Part shown: positions 7,583 through 15,361 of the stretch, piece after piece | How positions within the stretch are numbered: position 1 is the first letter of the stretch | Layout: each line of letters starts with the position of its first letter | DNA from: Cyanobium_A sp943371815 | GTDB taxonomy: Bacteria > Cyanobacteriota > Cyanobacteriia > PCC-6307 > Cyanobiaceae | Reading direction: 5' to 3' | Length of the DNA: 64,000 nt | NCBI GenBank assembly: GCA_943371815.1 | Contig: CALRWB020000009.1 | Span: 1 to 64,000, forward strand | The notes under the pieces: generated by a model | Database searches by the model: none | The model's input: the letters and a program-made list of their open reading frames with translations, nothing else | Told to the model about the DNA's origin: nothing | Translations under genes and position numbers: made by a program

Positions 7583-7823
7583 TCAGGCCGCCAGCGCCAT
7601 AGACGCTTGGCCCTACCTCGACGAGGAGGTCTTGCTATCCAGTCGTAGCCGCCAGGTGTGCATCACCTGCTACTGGTTTCGTCGCCACGCTGGGGTGAAC
7701 TGCATCCCCCTGCTTACCTGCCAGCTGCATGAGGGTCTGATCAGCCACGGTGATCACCTCACCAGCCGCTGCAAAGGCTGGACCGAGTGGTACTTGCTGG
7801 CGTGGAGGCGTTGGGCTGCTTGA
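7530..7823 (+). CDS. Cys/His-rich small protein, probably DNA-damage induced
   Basis: The 97-residue protein starts at ATG 7530 (ATG 7542 is possible). Its middle carries CITCYWFRRHAGVNC, then LLTCQLHEGLISHGDHLTSRCKGW: six cysteines and three histidines in a pattern that could bind zinc. There is no membrane segment and no catalytic domain that I know. A perfect LexA-type box directly precedes it, so induction by DNA damage is inferred. A decayed relative sits at 4003-4110, suggesting a family that duplicates locally. Function is unknown; a small zinc-binding or DNA-binding role is only a guess. Confidence 0.7.
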   Translation: MTSTMPLSRVPSRALSSDQAASAIDAWPYLDEEVLLSSRSRQVCITCYWFRRHAGVNCIPLLTCQLHEGLISHGDHLTSRCKGWTEWYLLAWRRWAA

Positions 7824-7987
7824 GCAAAGTCAGCGACGGTGATGGCGACAGGGCCTTCAGGCTCCTCCCATTGCTCCCAGGTGAAGGAGTTGGTCCGAAT
7901 CTGGCGCGGCAGTTGGTGCGCTTTTTCTTCGGCGTCCGCGAGTGTGGCAAAGGGTGGACCGAAAGGAGGACAGTTTTCGCCGTCAGG
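7754..7987 (-). pseudogene. Truncated open frame antisense to the Cys-rich gene
   Basis: Between stops at 7754-7756 and 7988-7990 the minus strand encodes 77 residues with natural composition, including TLADAEEKAHQLPRQ and WEQWEEPEGPVAITVADF. No ATG, GTG or TTG occurs at its beginning, so as it stands it cannot be started. It is probably the C-terminal part of a lost gene, or a gene with an unusual start. Its 3' end overlaps the Cys-rich gene by about 70 bases. No family is recognised. Confidence 0.35.
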
Positions 7988-8020
7988 CTAGGTCTAGGCA
8001 GGCCCAACGAGGGTCGAAAT

Positions 8021-8050
8021 AAAAAAGCCGCTCCAGGGTAGAAGCGGCTT
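8021..8050 (-). terminator. Terminator downstream of tRNA-Pro, minus strand
   Basis: AAGCCGCT (8025-8032) and AGCGGCTT (8043-8050) pair perfectly over 8 bp around a 10-base loop. Read on the minus strand, the stem leads into a T run. It sits 29 bases past the 3' end of the tRNA and probably ends that transcript. Confidence 0.75.
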
Positions 8051-8079
8051 GGGGACTGGGATTTACTGGGAAGACTCAA

Positions 8080-8153
8080 TCGGAGCGACAGGATTTGAAC
8101 CTGCGACCCCCACTACCCCAAAGTGGTGCGCTACCAAGCTGCGCTACGCCCCG
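8080..8153 (-). tRNA. tRNA-Pro (anticodon UGG)
   Basis: On the minus strand the 74-base gene begins CGGGGCG and ends CGCTCCGA. The 7-bp acceptor stem has one G-U pair, followed by discriminator A. The D arm (GTAGCGCAGCTTGGTAGC) and the T arm (GCAGGTTCAAATCCTGTC) are standard. The anticodon loop CTTTGGGG reads TGG, for proline CCN codons. The CCA end is not encoded. Confidence 0.93.
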
Positions 8154-8433
8154 AACAGGAATCTTGGGGGGTGGTCTCCTGGGGTTGGCTTGTGATTGGC
8201 CTGGTTGGAGGCCCCCTTTGATCAGGTCATTTAAGCAGACCACCTGCCTGTGTCGGCTTCGCTTCGGCATGGGGGGCGTACCGCTTGGGCGCTGGAGGTT
8301 TGCGGGAGCCCCTGGTCTCTACCCGTTGAGAAAGGCCGCAAAACATTGGCCAGAGAAGTTGCTCGACCCCTCCAACCAGCTCCCCGGATCGCCCGATGCC
8401 TTCGCGAACGGGACGTTGTGCTCCCTCGGCGGA

Positions 8434-9597
8434 TCAGGGACCCCATCGCTGTGCGCCGGTGAAGGTGAGGTCGACATAGTTGCTGGCTTCATGATCGCGG
8501 GGTCCAAACGTCACCTTGAAGCCGCCCAGGTCCAGCTTGTTCAGGCTTTCCAAGCCGTTCTTCAGGGTTTGGCGGTTTGGGTTGGGACCTGCCCTCTCCA
8601 AGGCCTCCGTGAGGAGCTGCGCTGCCAGGAAGCCCTCCAGGCTGGTAAACCCGAATCTTGGCGTGCGCTGCAGCTTGCTAATCAACCTCTGATACCGGGC
8701 CACCACCTTGACCCGCCGGTCCCATGGAAATGGCACCACCTGGGAGATGCCGATCCCATTGGCCTGGCCAGCTGGTAGAGCGTCCTGGAGTCCCTCCACA
8801 TCCACGGGGGAGAGGTTCATGAGTTGGGCCCTGCTGCCGAGCCGATGCAGATCCCGGGTCAACGCGGCGGAGGTTGTGAAGGTGGCGAAGATCAGCACGG
8901 CATTGGGATGGGCCGCATCGATTTGCTGCGCGGTCGATCCGGTGTCCTTTGTGTTGCGCTTTACAGCGGCGACTGCCACAGGTTTCAGGCCATGGCGGGC
9001 CAGGGAAGCCACGGTGGACCGTAGGCCGTCCTCGCCATAGGCATCGTCAATGCGGACCACCGCGACTTGGTGACGGCCATCGCGCACAAGCTGGTTGATG
9101 ATCAGATCGATCTCCGCCTGGTAGCTGGCCCTTAGGTTGAACACCATCGGCCGAAGGGGGATCCGCAGAGATCTGGCCCCGGACCTGGGAGCTACAAGTG
9201 GGACCCCCAGCTGTTCCACGAGGGGAATGATCGCCTTGGTATTCGCTGTGCCGAAGATGCCGAATAGGGCAATGGCCCGTTCCTTTTCAATCAGTTGGCG
9301 TGCGTTCACCAAGGTTTGCCTGGGCTCGTAGCGGTCATCCAGACTCACAAGCCTCAGCCGGCGTCCGCGGATTCCCCCCTGGCGGTTGACCTCATCGAAC
9401 CAGGCGAGGGCGCCTTCCTGGAAGTCTTTGGCGGTGCGTGAGGAGGGACCGCTCAATGGGGCTGACTGACCCACCACCAGTTCTGGTGCTGGCTTTGGAG
9501 TTTGGTTGGGAGTTGGAGATGAGCGCACCAGCAGGGGGGCGAGCGCAATCCATGCAAGTAGCGCGAGCTGCCACCGTCGCCCTAAGTTCAGTCCCAT
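8434..9597 (-). CDS. Periplasmic binding protein, Leu/Ile/Val-receptor type (type I fold)
   Basis: The product is about 387 residues from ATG 9597. It begins MGLNLGRRWQLALLAWIALAPLLVRSS, a Sec signal or membrane anchor. The mature part reads VVGQSAPLSGPSS, EGALAWFDEVNRQGGIRGRRLRLVSLDD, ALFGIFGTANTKAIIPLVEQLGVPLVAP and, later, VVRIDDAYGEDG. These are standard for ABC-type branched-chain amino acid or amide receptors and the ligand domains of neurotransmitter receptors. No ABC permease or ATPase is nearby. Instead the start faces that of an ion channel homologue only 16 bases away. It may feed ligand to that channel, or be an orphan receptor. Confidence 0.85.
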   Translation of the reverse strand: MGLNLGRRWQLALLAWIALAPLLVRSSPTPNQTPKPAPELVVGQSAPLSGPSSRTAKDFQEGALAWFDEVNRQGGIRGRRLRLVSLDDRYEPRQTLVNARQLIEKERAIALFGIFGTANTKAIIPLVEQLGVPLVAPRSGARSLRIPLRPMVFNLRASYQAEIDLIINQLVRDGRHQVAVVRIDDAYGEDGLRSTVASLARHGLKPVAVAAVKRNTKDTGSTAQQIDAAHPNAVLIFATFTTSAALTRDLHRLGSRAQLMNLSPVDVEGLQDALPAGQANGIGISQVVPFPWDRRVKVVARYQRLISKLQRTPRFGFTSLEGFLAAQLLTEALERAGPNPNRQTLKNGLESLNKLDLGGFKVTFGPRDHEASNYVDLTFTGAQRWGP

Positions 9598-9613
9598 CGT
9601 TCGATAAGGCGCT

Positions 9614-10837
9614 GTGCAGAAGAAGCGGCGCTGGAATCTGCTCTCAATTCTTTCGCTCTTATTAGCTGCGACTTTAGGCATCCTGGCCATCCTGAGAATC
9701 GACGTGACTCCTGTCCAGACAAGGGATTCCCTGCGTCTTGCCAGTTCCTCCAGGGCGCTAACCATCGATCCTGCTCAGCTTCCCTCGAACGGCTGGAACA
9801 CACTTCGAGGTGAGCTTCTTAATTCGAGCGAGACTGAAGTGGATCAGGCCGCTCTTGAGGCGGCTCCTTTCCGGGTTCAGGTGGGTGTCTACGCCAACAC
9901 CATGTCTGAACTCGACATGAGCGTACCTAGCTTTGCATCAAGTGGGTCTGCCTGGATGATCTGGAATGAAGCGCTCGAGCGCTATCTCCAGGCCAACGGC
10001 GCAACGATTGATCAGCGCCTCAGCCTTTTCAATGCCCTTATCACCGACGCTCCCCCATCGCTGCAAGCTGTGGCGGCAAGTCCGACACGTCTCCCCGATG
10101 GGAATTATTACCAGCAATTCACCTACCGCGGCCGCTATTTGCTGGATAGGGCTAGTTTTCGTCATTACCCCTTTATGAGCATCAGCCTGCCGCTCACGAT
10201 CGAGGCCGACGACGTAGATGGTGGCCTCGATTACCGGAAGCTTCGGCTAGAACCCGACATCCGGAACAGCGGCATGGGCTACAACGCCCATATCCTCGGT
10301 TGGCTCAACCAGGGCTGGTCGATTGCCGAATATCGCCATCAGTACGCCACCAATTTCGGCCTCGGAGGCCGAGAGAGTGATTACAGCCTCGTGCTGTTTG
10401 AGATTTCCTTTGGCACTTCAGCCTGGGCCTCCTTCTGGCGGCTGTTGCTGCCGCTGGTGGTGTTGATGACCATGGTGCTCCTGGTGTTCAAGTTGCGGCC
10501 CGATGAGCAGGATGCGCGGGCCAGTATTCCGGTGACGGTCTTGCTCACGTTGGTCTTCCTCCAGCAGGCCTATCGCGGTGAACTTCCCGCCCTGCCCTAT
10601 CTCACCTTTTTAGATCAGGTGTACGTGGTTGCGTATGTGGTGACCCTTGTGGCCTTCGTGCTGGTGATCTGGATTGGCCGCCGCTATGCGTCCATGGAGA
10701 TGATCGAGGAGGGACCGGCCCGCGAGAGTATGCGCCAGCGTCTCGTCGATCTCGACAGCAGCTGGCCATTGGTGATGGTGGGGTTCAGCGCTGTGGCCAT
10801 TTCCATCTGCTGGATGCTGATTCCTGCGGGAACCTGA
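9614..10837 (+). CDS. Pentameric ligand-gated ion channel homologue (Cys-loop receptor superfamily, prokaryotic type)
   Basis: The 407-residue protein starts at GTG 9614. A hydrophobic N-terminal segment (7-30) leads to a beta-rich outer domain of about 230 residues. That domain has VGVYANTMSELDMSVPSF and then YPFMSISLPLTIE (185-197), which corresponds to the Pro-loop region; the two Cys-loop cysteines are absent, as in other bacterial members. Four membrane helices follow in receptor order: M1 274-294 with its Pro, M2 301-320, M3 329-353 and M4 384-403. The M2-M3 linker GELPALPYLT closely resembles NLPKTPYMT of the Gloeobacter channel GLIC. It is probably a ligand-gated plasma-membrane channel. 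The ligand is unknown. Divergent from a binding-protein gene. Confidence 0.8.
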   Translation: MQKKRRWNLLSILSLLLAATLGILAILRIDVTPVQTRDSLRLASSSRALTIDPAQLPSNGWNTLRGELLNSSETEVDQAALEAAPFRVQVGVYANTMSELDMSVPSFASSGSAWMIWNEALERYLQANGATIDQRLSLFNALITDAPPSLQAVAASPTRLPDGNYYQQFTYRGRYLLDRASFRHYPFMSISLPLTIEADDVDGGLDYRKLRLEPDIRNSGMGYNAHILGWLNQGWSIAEYRHQYATNFGLGGRESDYSLVLFEISFGTSAWASFWRLLLPLVVLMTMVLLVFKLRPDEQDARASIPVTVLLTLVFLQQAYRGELPALPYLTFLDQVYVVAYVVTLVAFVLVIWIGRRYASMEMIEEGPARESMRQRLVDLDSSWPLVMVGFSAVAISICWMLIPAGT

Positions 10838-10971
10838 AGCAGCCCCCTTCTGCGGCGGGTGGCAAGGTTCTGGGGGCGGTTCTCGGTTTTGTTAGCGGCT
10901 TGAAATGGTGGAGCTGGGTCCCAAGGCCTGGGCAGGCAGGTTCGGGATGCTGACCCCGAACTGTTGCACGA

Positions 10972-11310
10972 TCAGAGGGCCTTACGTCGTTTCAGCCGGG
11001 TCAGTAGGCGGGCGGTGAGGCGGTCTCGATTTAGGCTGGCATAGCCCCAAAGCCGAAGCTCCCTGGCCAGCAACCTGAGTTCAGCGAGGTCCATGTTGGC
11101 CAACCTGAGTTCGGGCAATTTGCGCCAGGCGGCTGCCGCTGGGGGAAGGCTGGAGCCTGTTCGATTGCTTGAAAAACCGAAGAGGGCGCCACCAGCCATC
11201 CATTCCGGCACAAGCACAAACAACACAGCCAGTAGTCCGTAGAGCTCAACCAGGCCCTTGGGCAGCGGGTGAAGTTGGCGTTTCGTTTGGGGTTGTTCTG
11301 GTTCCATCAC
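10972..11310 (-). CDS. Small membrane protein with C-terminal SAP-like helix pair
   Basis: The 112-residue protein has one or two membrane segments near 20-45 (VELYGLLAVLFVLVPEWM). A polar linker is followed by a C-terminal basic helical domain (about 70-112: MDLAELRLLARELRLWGYASLNRDRLTARLLTRLKRR). This looks like the short SAP/Rho-N helix-hairpin found in some DNA- or RNA-contacting proteins. I infer a membrane-tethered nucleic-acid- or protein-binding role. It lies 4 bases after the next upstream small gene, so the two are probably co-transcribed. No family name is certain. Confidence 0.6.
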   Translation of the reverse strand: MMEPEQPQTKRQLHPLPKGLVELYGLLAVLFVLVPEWMAGGALFGFSSNRTGSSLPPAAAAWRKLPELRLANMDLAELRLLARELRLWGYASLNRDRLTARLLTRLKRRKAL

Positions 11311-11314
11311 GGGT

Positions 11315-11515
11315 TCATATCAGCCTGGCGTTCACCCCAGACTGCCCGCTGGCGGGGGCGGGCATTTGTAGGGCGGGCCGACTGGGGGACTCTCGCCATT
11401 GCAGTTGCCCATCACCCGATGGATGCAGCTTGACAAACCAAAAAACCAAGGCAAAGCAGAGTCCCAATGTGGCCAGAAGCCCAACAATCACAGTGCGGTC
11501 GGGTAATGGATTCAT
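11315..11515 (-). CDS. Hypothetical single-span membrane protein
   Basis: The 66-residue product begins MNPLPDRTVIVGLLATLGLCFALVFWFVKL, a clear single membrane helix. A Pro/Ser-rich polar tail of about 35 residues follows. It sits tightly between two other small genes on the same strand, which supports it being expressed. It has no recognised family, and tail composition alone does not prove coding. Confidence 0.45.
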   Translation of the reverse strand: MNPLPDRTVIVGLLATLGLCFALVFWFVKLHPSGDGQLQWRESPSRPALQMPAPASGQSGVNARLI

Positions 11516-11548
11516 TCGGGTGATGGATTCATTCGGAAAAGATGCTGC

Positions 11549-11842
11549 TTAGGCCTCCTGACTGCGCATGCATTCGAAGCGATTGGGGAGTTGCTCCAGG
11601 GTGAGCAGATCCCCACGGATGATCACACGCATGCTGTCATCGCCGTAGCGCAATCCAGGTAGATCCGAGTTGTCTCGAAACAGGGTGGAGCGAAACCTTC
11701 CGCTCAGCACGAAAGCTTGCACATCATTGCGCTCAATGACGAGCGATCCAAGGTTGGGGCACAGAAACGTTTCTCTGATGCCGTAGTTCTCCCACCAGGG
11801 TGAGCCCATCGCTAGAGCAGCCAGGGCCGCTTTCACCAGCAT
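11549..11842 (-). CDS. Hypothetical small exported protein
   Basis: The 97-residue protein starts MLVKAALAALAMGSPWW, a short signal-like segment. A compact, mostly beta-type domain follows, with two cysteines (LCPNL and ECMRSQ) that could form a disulphide, and the segment RVIIRGDLLTLEQLPNRFECM. It fits the small lumenal or periplasmic proteins of unknown role common in cyanobacteria. It is immediately downstream of msrA on the same strand, with an 18-base gap, so it may share its transcript. Confidence 0.6.
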   Translation of the reverse strand: MLVKAALAALAMGSPWWENYGIRETFLCPNLGSLVIERNDVQAFVLSGRFRSTLFRDNSDLPGLRYGDDSMRVIIRGDLLTLEQLPNRFECMRSQEA

Positions 11843-11860
11843 TGTTCCGTCCTTTTTGCT

Positions 11861-12586
11861 TCAGGCCAGTTGAATGGGGCTGTTGTCACCCCGCAGAACG
11901 CAGTGGCTGATGGACCAATCGTAGGCATCCCAGACCCTGGGATCGAGCCTGTAATTGGATCCATCAAAAGCACCGAGCCTTTGGCCACTGGGCTGGGCAG
12001 AGCAGTAGGGACGAGCTCCTGGTTTGGCCAGATACTGCTGGTGATAGGTCTCAGCGAAGTGAAAAGCCTGGTCGGTTTTGAGTTCCGTGGTGATGGTTCC
12101 AAACCCCGCGCCAGCCAAGAGGGCCTGGTAAGCATCCCGGCTGGCGATGGCCATGGCGAGCTGGGAGGAGCTCTCCACGTAAATCACCGAGCGGTATTGG
12201 CTGCCCCGATCGTTGCCCTGCCGATCCCCCTGGGTGGGGTCATGGCATTCCCAAAAGAGTTTGAGCAGATCGCTGAAGTCGACCTGATCTTCGTCCCACA
12301 CCACGCGAACCACTTCGCTGTGGCCGGTTCGGCCTGAACAAACCTGGTCGTAGCTCGGATTGGCCCGTTCTCCGCCCGCATAGCCAACGGCCGTGGTGAT
12401 CACCCCAGGTAGGCGCCAAAAACCCTTTTCAGCCCCCCAAAAGCAGCCGCAGCCAAAGACAGCTTCCTGCTGCCCTGCCAACGGTTTGGCTTCGATCGGT
12501 GTGCCGAGCACGGCATGCAGTGTGGGGGTTGGGGCAGGGGCATCGCCCGCCTGGCCCCGAGCACCCTGTTGAAACAATCCGAACAC
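11861..12586 (-). CDS. msrA: Peptide-methionine (S)-S-oxide reductase
   Basis: This 241-residue enzyme repairs oxidised methionine. The catalytic motif GCGCFWGAEKGF is at about residues 45-56. Family blocks follow: GVITTAVGYAGG, PSYDQVCSGRTGHSEVVRVVWD, FWECHDPTQGDRQGNDRGSQYRS and the C-terminal FHFAETYHQQYLAK. The N-terminal 40 residues are a variable Pro/Ala-rich extension common in cyanobacterial MsrA. The last 50 residues include one further Cys (SHCVLRG) that may act in resolving the sulfenic acid. Confidence 0.95.
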   Translation of the reverse strand: MFGLFQQGARGQAGDAPAPTPTLHAVLGTPIEAKPLAGQQEAVFGCGCFWGAEKGFWRLPGVITTAVGYAGGERANPSYDQVCSGRTGHSEVVRVVWDEDQVDFSDLLKLFWECHDPTQGDRQGNDRGSQYRSVIYVESSSQLAMAIASRDAYQALLAGAGFGTITTELKTDQAFHFAETYHQQYLAKPGARPYCSAQPSGQRLGAFDGSNYRLDPRVWDAYDWSISHCVLRGDNSPIQLA

Positions 12587-12625
12587 GGCGACAGGTTTCA
12601 GTGGCGCTGAGCCTAAGCAGGCCCA

Positions 12626-12883
12626 TTAGGCCTTGGGTTCGAGGGCGATGTGATTCAGCAAGGTGGTGGTGAAGGCGAACAGCAAAAACGGTAGGGATAC
12701 CACCAGGATCAGCCCCACGCCAACAAGGGCAAAGATTGGTTTGCTGGCCCCCATGAGCCCCAGACCTGCGGCCAGGCTTGCAAAAATGACCACCATCCAG
12801 ATCAGGATTTGGGCGTAGATGTCCCCGAAGGTGAGGGTGCATCGCAGGTTGTAGGCCTGGACTGTCCCATGGGCTGAGTTCAT
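12626..12883 (-). CDS. Conserved small membrane protein
   Basis: The 85-residue protein starts at ATG 12883 (MNSAHGTVQAYN); an ATG four codons earlier is possible. It has two membrane helices (QILIWMVVIFASLAAGLGLMG and FALVGVGLILVVSLPFLLFAF) and a short polar C-terminus. Its look is that of small cyanobacterial membrane proteins of unknown function. It is upstream of msrA on the same strand, with a 39-base gap. Confidence 0.6.
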   Translation of the reverse strand: MNSAHGTVQAYNLRCTLTFGDIYAQILIWMVVIFASLAAGLGLMGASKPIFALVGVGLILVVSLPFLLFAFTTTLLNHIALEPKA

Positions 12884-13004
12884 GGCCGATTCCATGGACG
12901 TGGCTCGCTAATGACACCCCCAGCTAAGCCATCACTGGAGCGGATGTCAGGGCAGCTCAACAACTATTGAGGGCCGATCGCATGATGCCAAGGGAGCAAA
13001 ACCT

Positions 13005-14801
13005 CTAGCCAACCACCCGCAGCTGTTCGCTGGCCTGCTCCCGATCCCACAGGCGCCGGTAGGTACCGCCTTCGGCCAACAGGTCATCGTGGTGACCCTG
13101 CTGGACCAGGCGGCCGTCTTCCATCACCAACACCCGATCACAGGCCGCTGCAGCCGAGAGTTGGTGGCTGATCATCAAGATCGTGCGCCTATGGCCTTGT
13201 TTGGATTGTTCACTGCGGATGCTGCGCAGAATGGCGGCTGCCGTGTTGTTGTCCACACTCGCCAAGGCGTCATCCAGAACCAGTAAGGGGGAATCGACGA
13301 GTAGGGCCCGTCCTAACGAGGTGCGTTGCCGCTGGCCTCCGCTCAACGTGATACCCCGTTCCCCCACCAAGGTTTCGTAGCCATCGGGAAAGCCTTTGAT
13401 ATCGGCCTCGAGGCGGGCCTGTTGGGCAGCCCGCTCTACCCGTGAGAACGGTGCGTCGGGTGCTCCGTAGCGCAGGTTTTCGGCCAACGAGGCGGTAAAT
13501 AGGAAGCCTTCCTGGGGCACCAGTCCCACAAGCCCACGCAGATCTGCCAAGTCCAGACTGGTGATGTCGTTGCCATCGATCCAAAGCTGCCCGCTGGGCA
13601 CTTTCACCATGCGACCCAGGGCCCTGGCCAGGGTGGTTTTGCCGCAACCCACAGGCCCCACGACGGCCACGAGCTCCCCAGGAGCCACTGAGAAACTCAC
13701 GTCTAGAAGGGCTGGCCGCGCGGTGCCCGGATAGGAGATGGTGAGCCCCCGGGCTTCGATGCTGCCCTGGCCCGAACTGCCCTTAAGCCCTGGGTCAACC
13801 CGCACTGGTTCGATGGGCGAGACAATCCGGGGCCTGCGCTGCAGGATTTCCTCAATTCTCTCGAGGCTCACCTGGCCGGTTTGGAAGGTGTTGAGGGTGA
13901 AACCCAGCAGGGCTGTGGGGAAAACCAACCGTTCCACGAAAAGGATCAGCGCCACGATGTCGCCAATGCTGAGCCGGCCCGATTCGAGTTGGCCGCTGCC
14001 GAGGGCCAACAGGATCAGCAAGCTGATCGATGAAATCCCCTCCAACAGGGGGAACAGGGTGCTGCGGGTGCGCGCCAGGTTGAGGGCCGCATCGCGATAG
14101 ATGCGGTTGCGTCCGGCGAAGGCGGTTTGTTCCGTCGCCTCCTGGCCGTAGATCTTGATGGCGCTGATGCCAGAGAGGTCTTCCTGGATGAGATCGCTCA
14201 GGGAGGCCAGGGCCTCCTGTTGGCGCCGCTGTTGGCGCATCATGCGGCCGCCAAACAGGCGCACCACCATCAGCATCACCGGGTAAAGCCCAACAGCGGC
14301 CAGGCTGAGCCAGGGGTCAATCGCCAGCATCGCTGGCAAGGTGAGGGCATAGGCAAGGGCCGTGTTGGTGAGGCTGAGAATGGCAAAGCCAAGCAGGCGC
14401 CGCACGTTTTCCACATCACTGGTGGCCCGACTGATGACCTCACCACTGCCGGTGGTTTGCACCCAACCGGGCTCCTGTTTCAACAGGTGGTCGAAGATCT
14501 GCTGCTTGAGATCGGCCTCCACCTGGCGGCCCACCCCAAAGACCAACATCCTGGAAATAAGCCGTACGCCCCCCATCACGGTGGCCAGCACCACGATCAG
14601 TGCCGCCGCATGCAGCAAATCGCGCAGGGCGAATCCGTCTTGTAGGTCGTCGATCACCTGCCTGACCAGCAGTGGAATCGAGACACTGAGCACGTTGACG
14701 ACCACCAACGCCAAGGCACCCAGCAGGACAGCCTTCCTGTGGGGGCGCAGGTAGCGCCCGATGAGATCGGCCCGAAAGGCTCCCACGTTGGCGGCGATCA
14801 C
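13005..14801 (-). CDS. ABC-type exporter (fused membrane and ATPase domains, MsbA-like)
   Basis: This 598-residue half-transporter has an N-terminal six-helix membrane domain (about 20-320, with the intracellular loop motif ending in QVIDDL and LSDLIQEDLSG). The ATPase domain (about 345-590) has Walker A VGPVGCGKTTLA, the Q-loop VPQEGFLF, signature LSGGQRQR, Walker B LLVLDDALASVD and switch His in MISHQLS. It would work as a homodimer exporting a lipid, drug or peptide. Substrate cannot be told from sequence. The gene is alone, so no partner subunit is indicated. Confidence 0.92.
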   Translation of the reverse strand: MIAANVGAFRADLIGRYLRPHRKAVLLGALALVVVNVLSVSIPLLVRQVIDDLQDGFALRDLLHAAALIVVLATVMGGVRLISRMLVFGVGRQVEADLKQQIFDHLLKQEPGWVQTTGSGEVISRATSDVENVRRLLGFAILSLTNTALAYALTLPAMLAIDPWLSLAAVGLYPVMLMVVRLFGGRMMRQQRRQQEALASLSDLIQEDLSGISAIKIYGQEATEQTAFAGRNRIYRDAALNLARTRSTLFPLLEGISSISLLILLALGSGQLESGRLSIGDIVALILFVERLVFPTALLGFTLNTFQTGQVSLERIEEILQRRPRIVSPIEPVRVDPGLKGSSGQGSIEARGLTISYPGTARPALLDVSFSVAPGELVAVVGPVGCGKTTLARALGRMVKVPSGQLWIDGNDITSLDLADLRGLVGLVPQEGFLFTASLAENLRYGAPDAPFSRVERAAQQARLEADIKGFPDGYETLVGERGITLSGGQRQRTSLGRALLVDSPLLVLDDALASVDNNTAAAILRSIRSEQSKQGHRRTILMISHQLSAAAACDRVLVMEDGRLVQQGHHDDLLAEGGTYRRLWDREQASEQLRVVG

Positions 14802-14863
14802 AACTGCAGGCCAACCTAGGGAGCTCCCTCCCCGTCAAGCTGATTCGACGCCTAGCTACGCCG

Positions 14864-15199
14864 ATGCCCAATTCCGCCCTGCCTCCCGATCAAACCCATC
14901 CCCTCTATGGGACCGATCGCGATGCCATCGATCGCCTCCTGGCGGTGCCAACGCCAGCGGATGACCACCTTGTCGATGCGGCTCGCTTGTTGATGCGCTA
15001 CGAGGGCTTCCCTGGGGCAGCGGATCTCAAGGAAGACTTGGTCAAAGCCCTGCGCCTCTGGGGCCTGAGCCGCGACCAATTGCACCTGCGCACCCGGCAG
15101 ATTTGGGCCGATGGTTTCAGGCCTGCGCCGGTTGGCAATGGGGCCGCCACTGAAGCCGTGGGTTCAGGCTTTGACACCTCGGACCAGGAAGGCAGCTAA
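14864..15199 (+). CDS. DUF3288-family protein
   Basis: The 111-residue soluble protein has DQTHPLYGTDRDAIDRLLA near its N-terminus, then LLMRYEGFPGAADLKEDLVKALRLWGLS and LRTRQIWADGF. These match the cyanobacterial and plastid DUF3288 family as I know it. The role of that family is unknown. The C-terminal 20 residues are Gly/Ser-rich and variable. It is divergent from the ABC exporter gene, and a good terminator stands at 15288-15317. Confidence 0.75.
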   Translation: MPNSALPPDQTHPLYGTDRDAIDRLLAVPTPADDHLVDAARLLMRYEGFPGAADLKEDLVKALRLWGLSRDQLHLRTRQIWADGFRPAPVGNGAATEAVGSGFDTSDQEGS

Positions 15200-15287
15200 A
15201 CCAGGCCACGGTGAGATCTGCAATCCGTCTCTTGCCATGGCCAAATCCACCGTCCTCGGGTGATAGTGGAAACGTCCCCATCACCCG

Positions 15288-15317
15288 GCCCGGTGTGCTC
15301 TGCACCCGGGCTTTTTT
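15288..15317 (+). terminator. Rho-independent terminator before trpD
   Basis: GCCCGGTG and CACCCGGGC form a GC-rich stem around TGCTCTG, with one unpaired C, followed directly by six T residues. It lies 88 bases past the DUF3288 stop and 44 bases before the trpD start. It may end the DUF3288 transcript or act as a leader attenuator for trpD. No leader peptide rich in Trp codons was seen, which favours the first reading. Confidence 0.7.
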
Positions 15318-15361
15318 CTGCCCTTTTTTGGGCGATCAGTTCTGGATACCCATCGATAGCC

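Noticed and set aside
15288..15361. Possible tryptophan attenuator before trpD
   Set aside because: The hairpin with T-run is clear, but there is no short leader frame with Trp codons and no competing antiterminator stem that I could see. A simple terminator for the upstream gene explains it.
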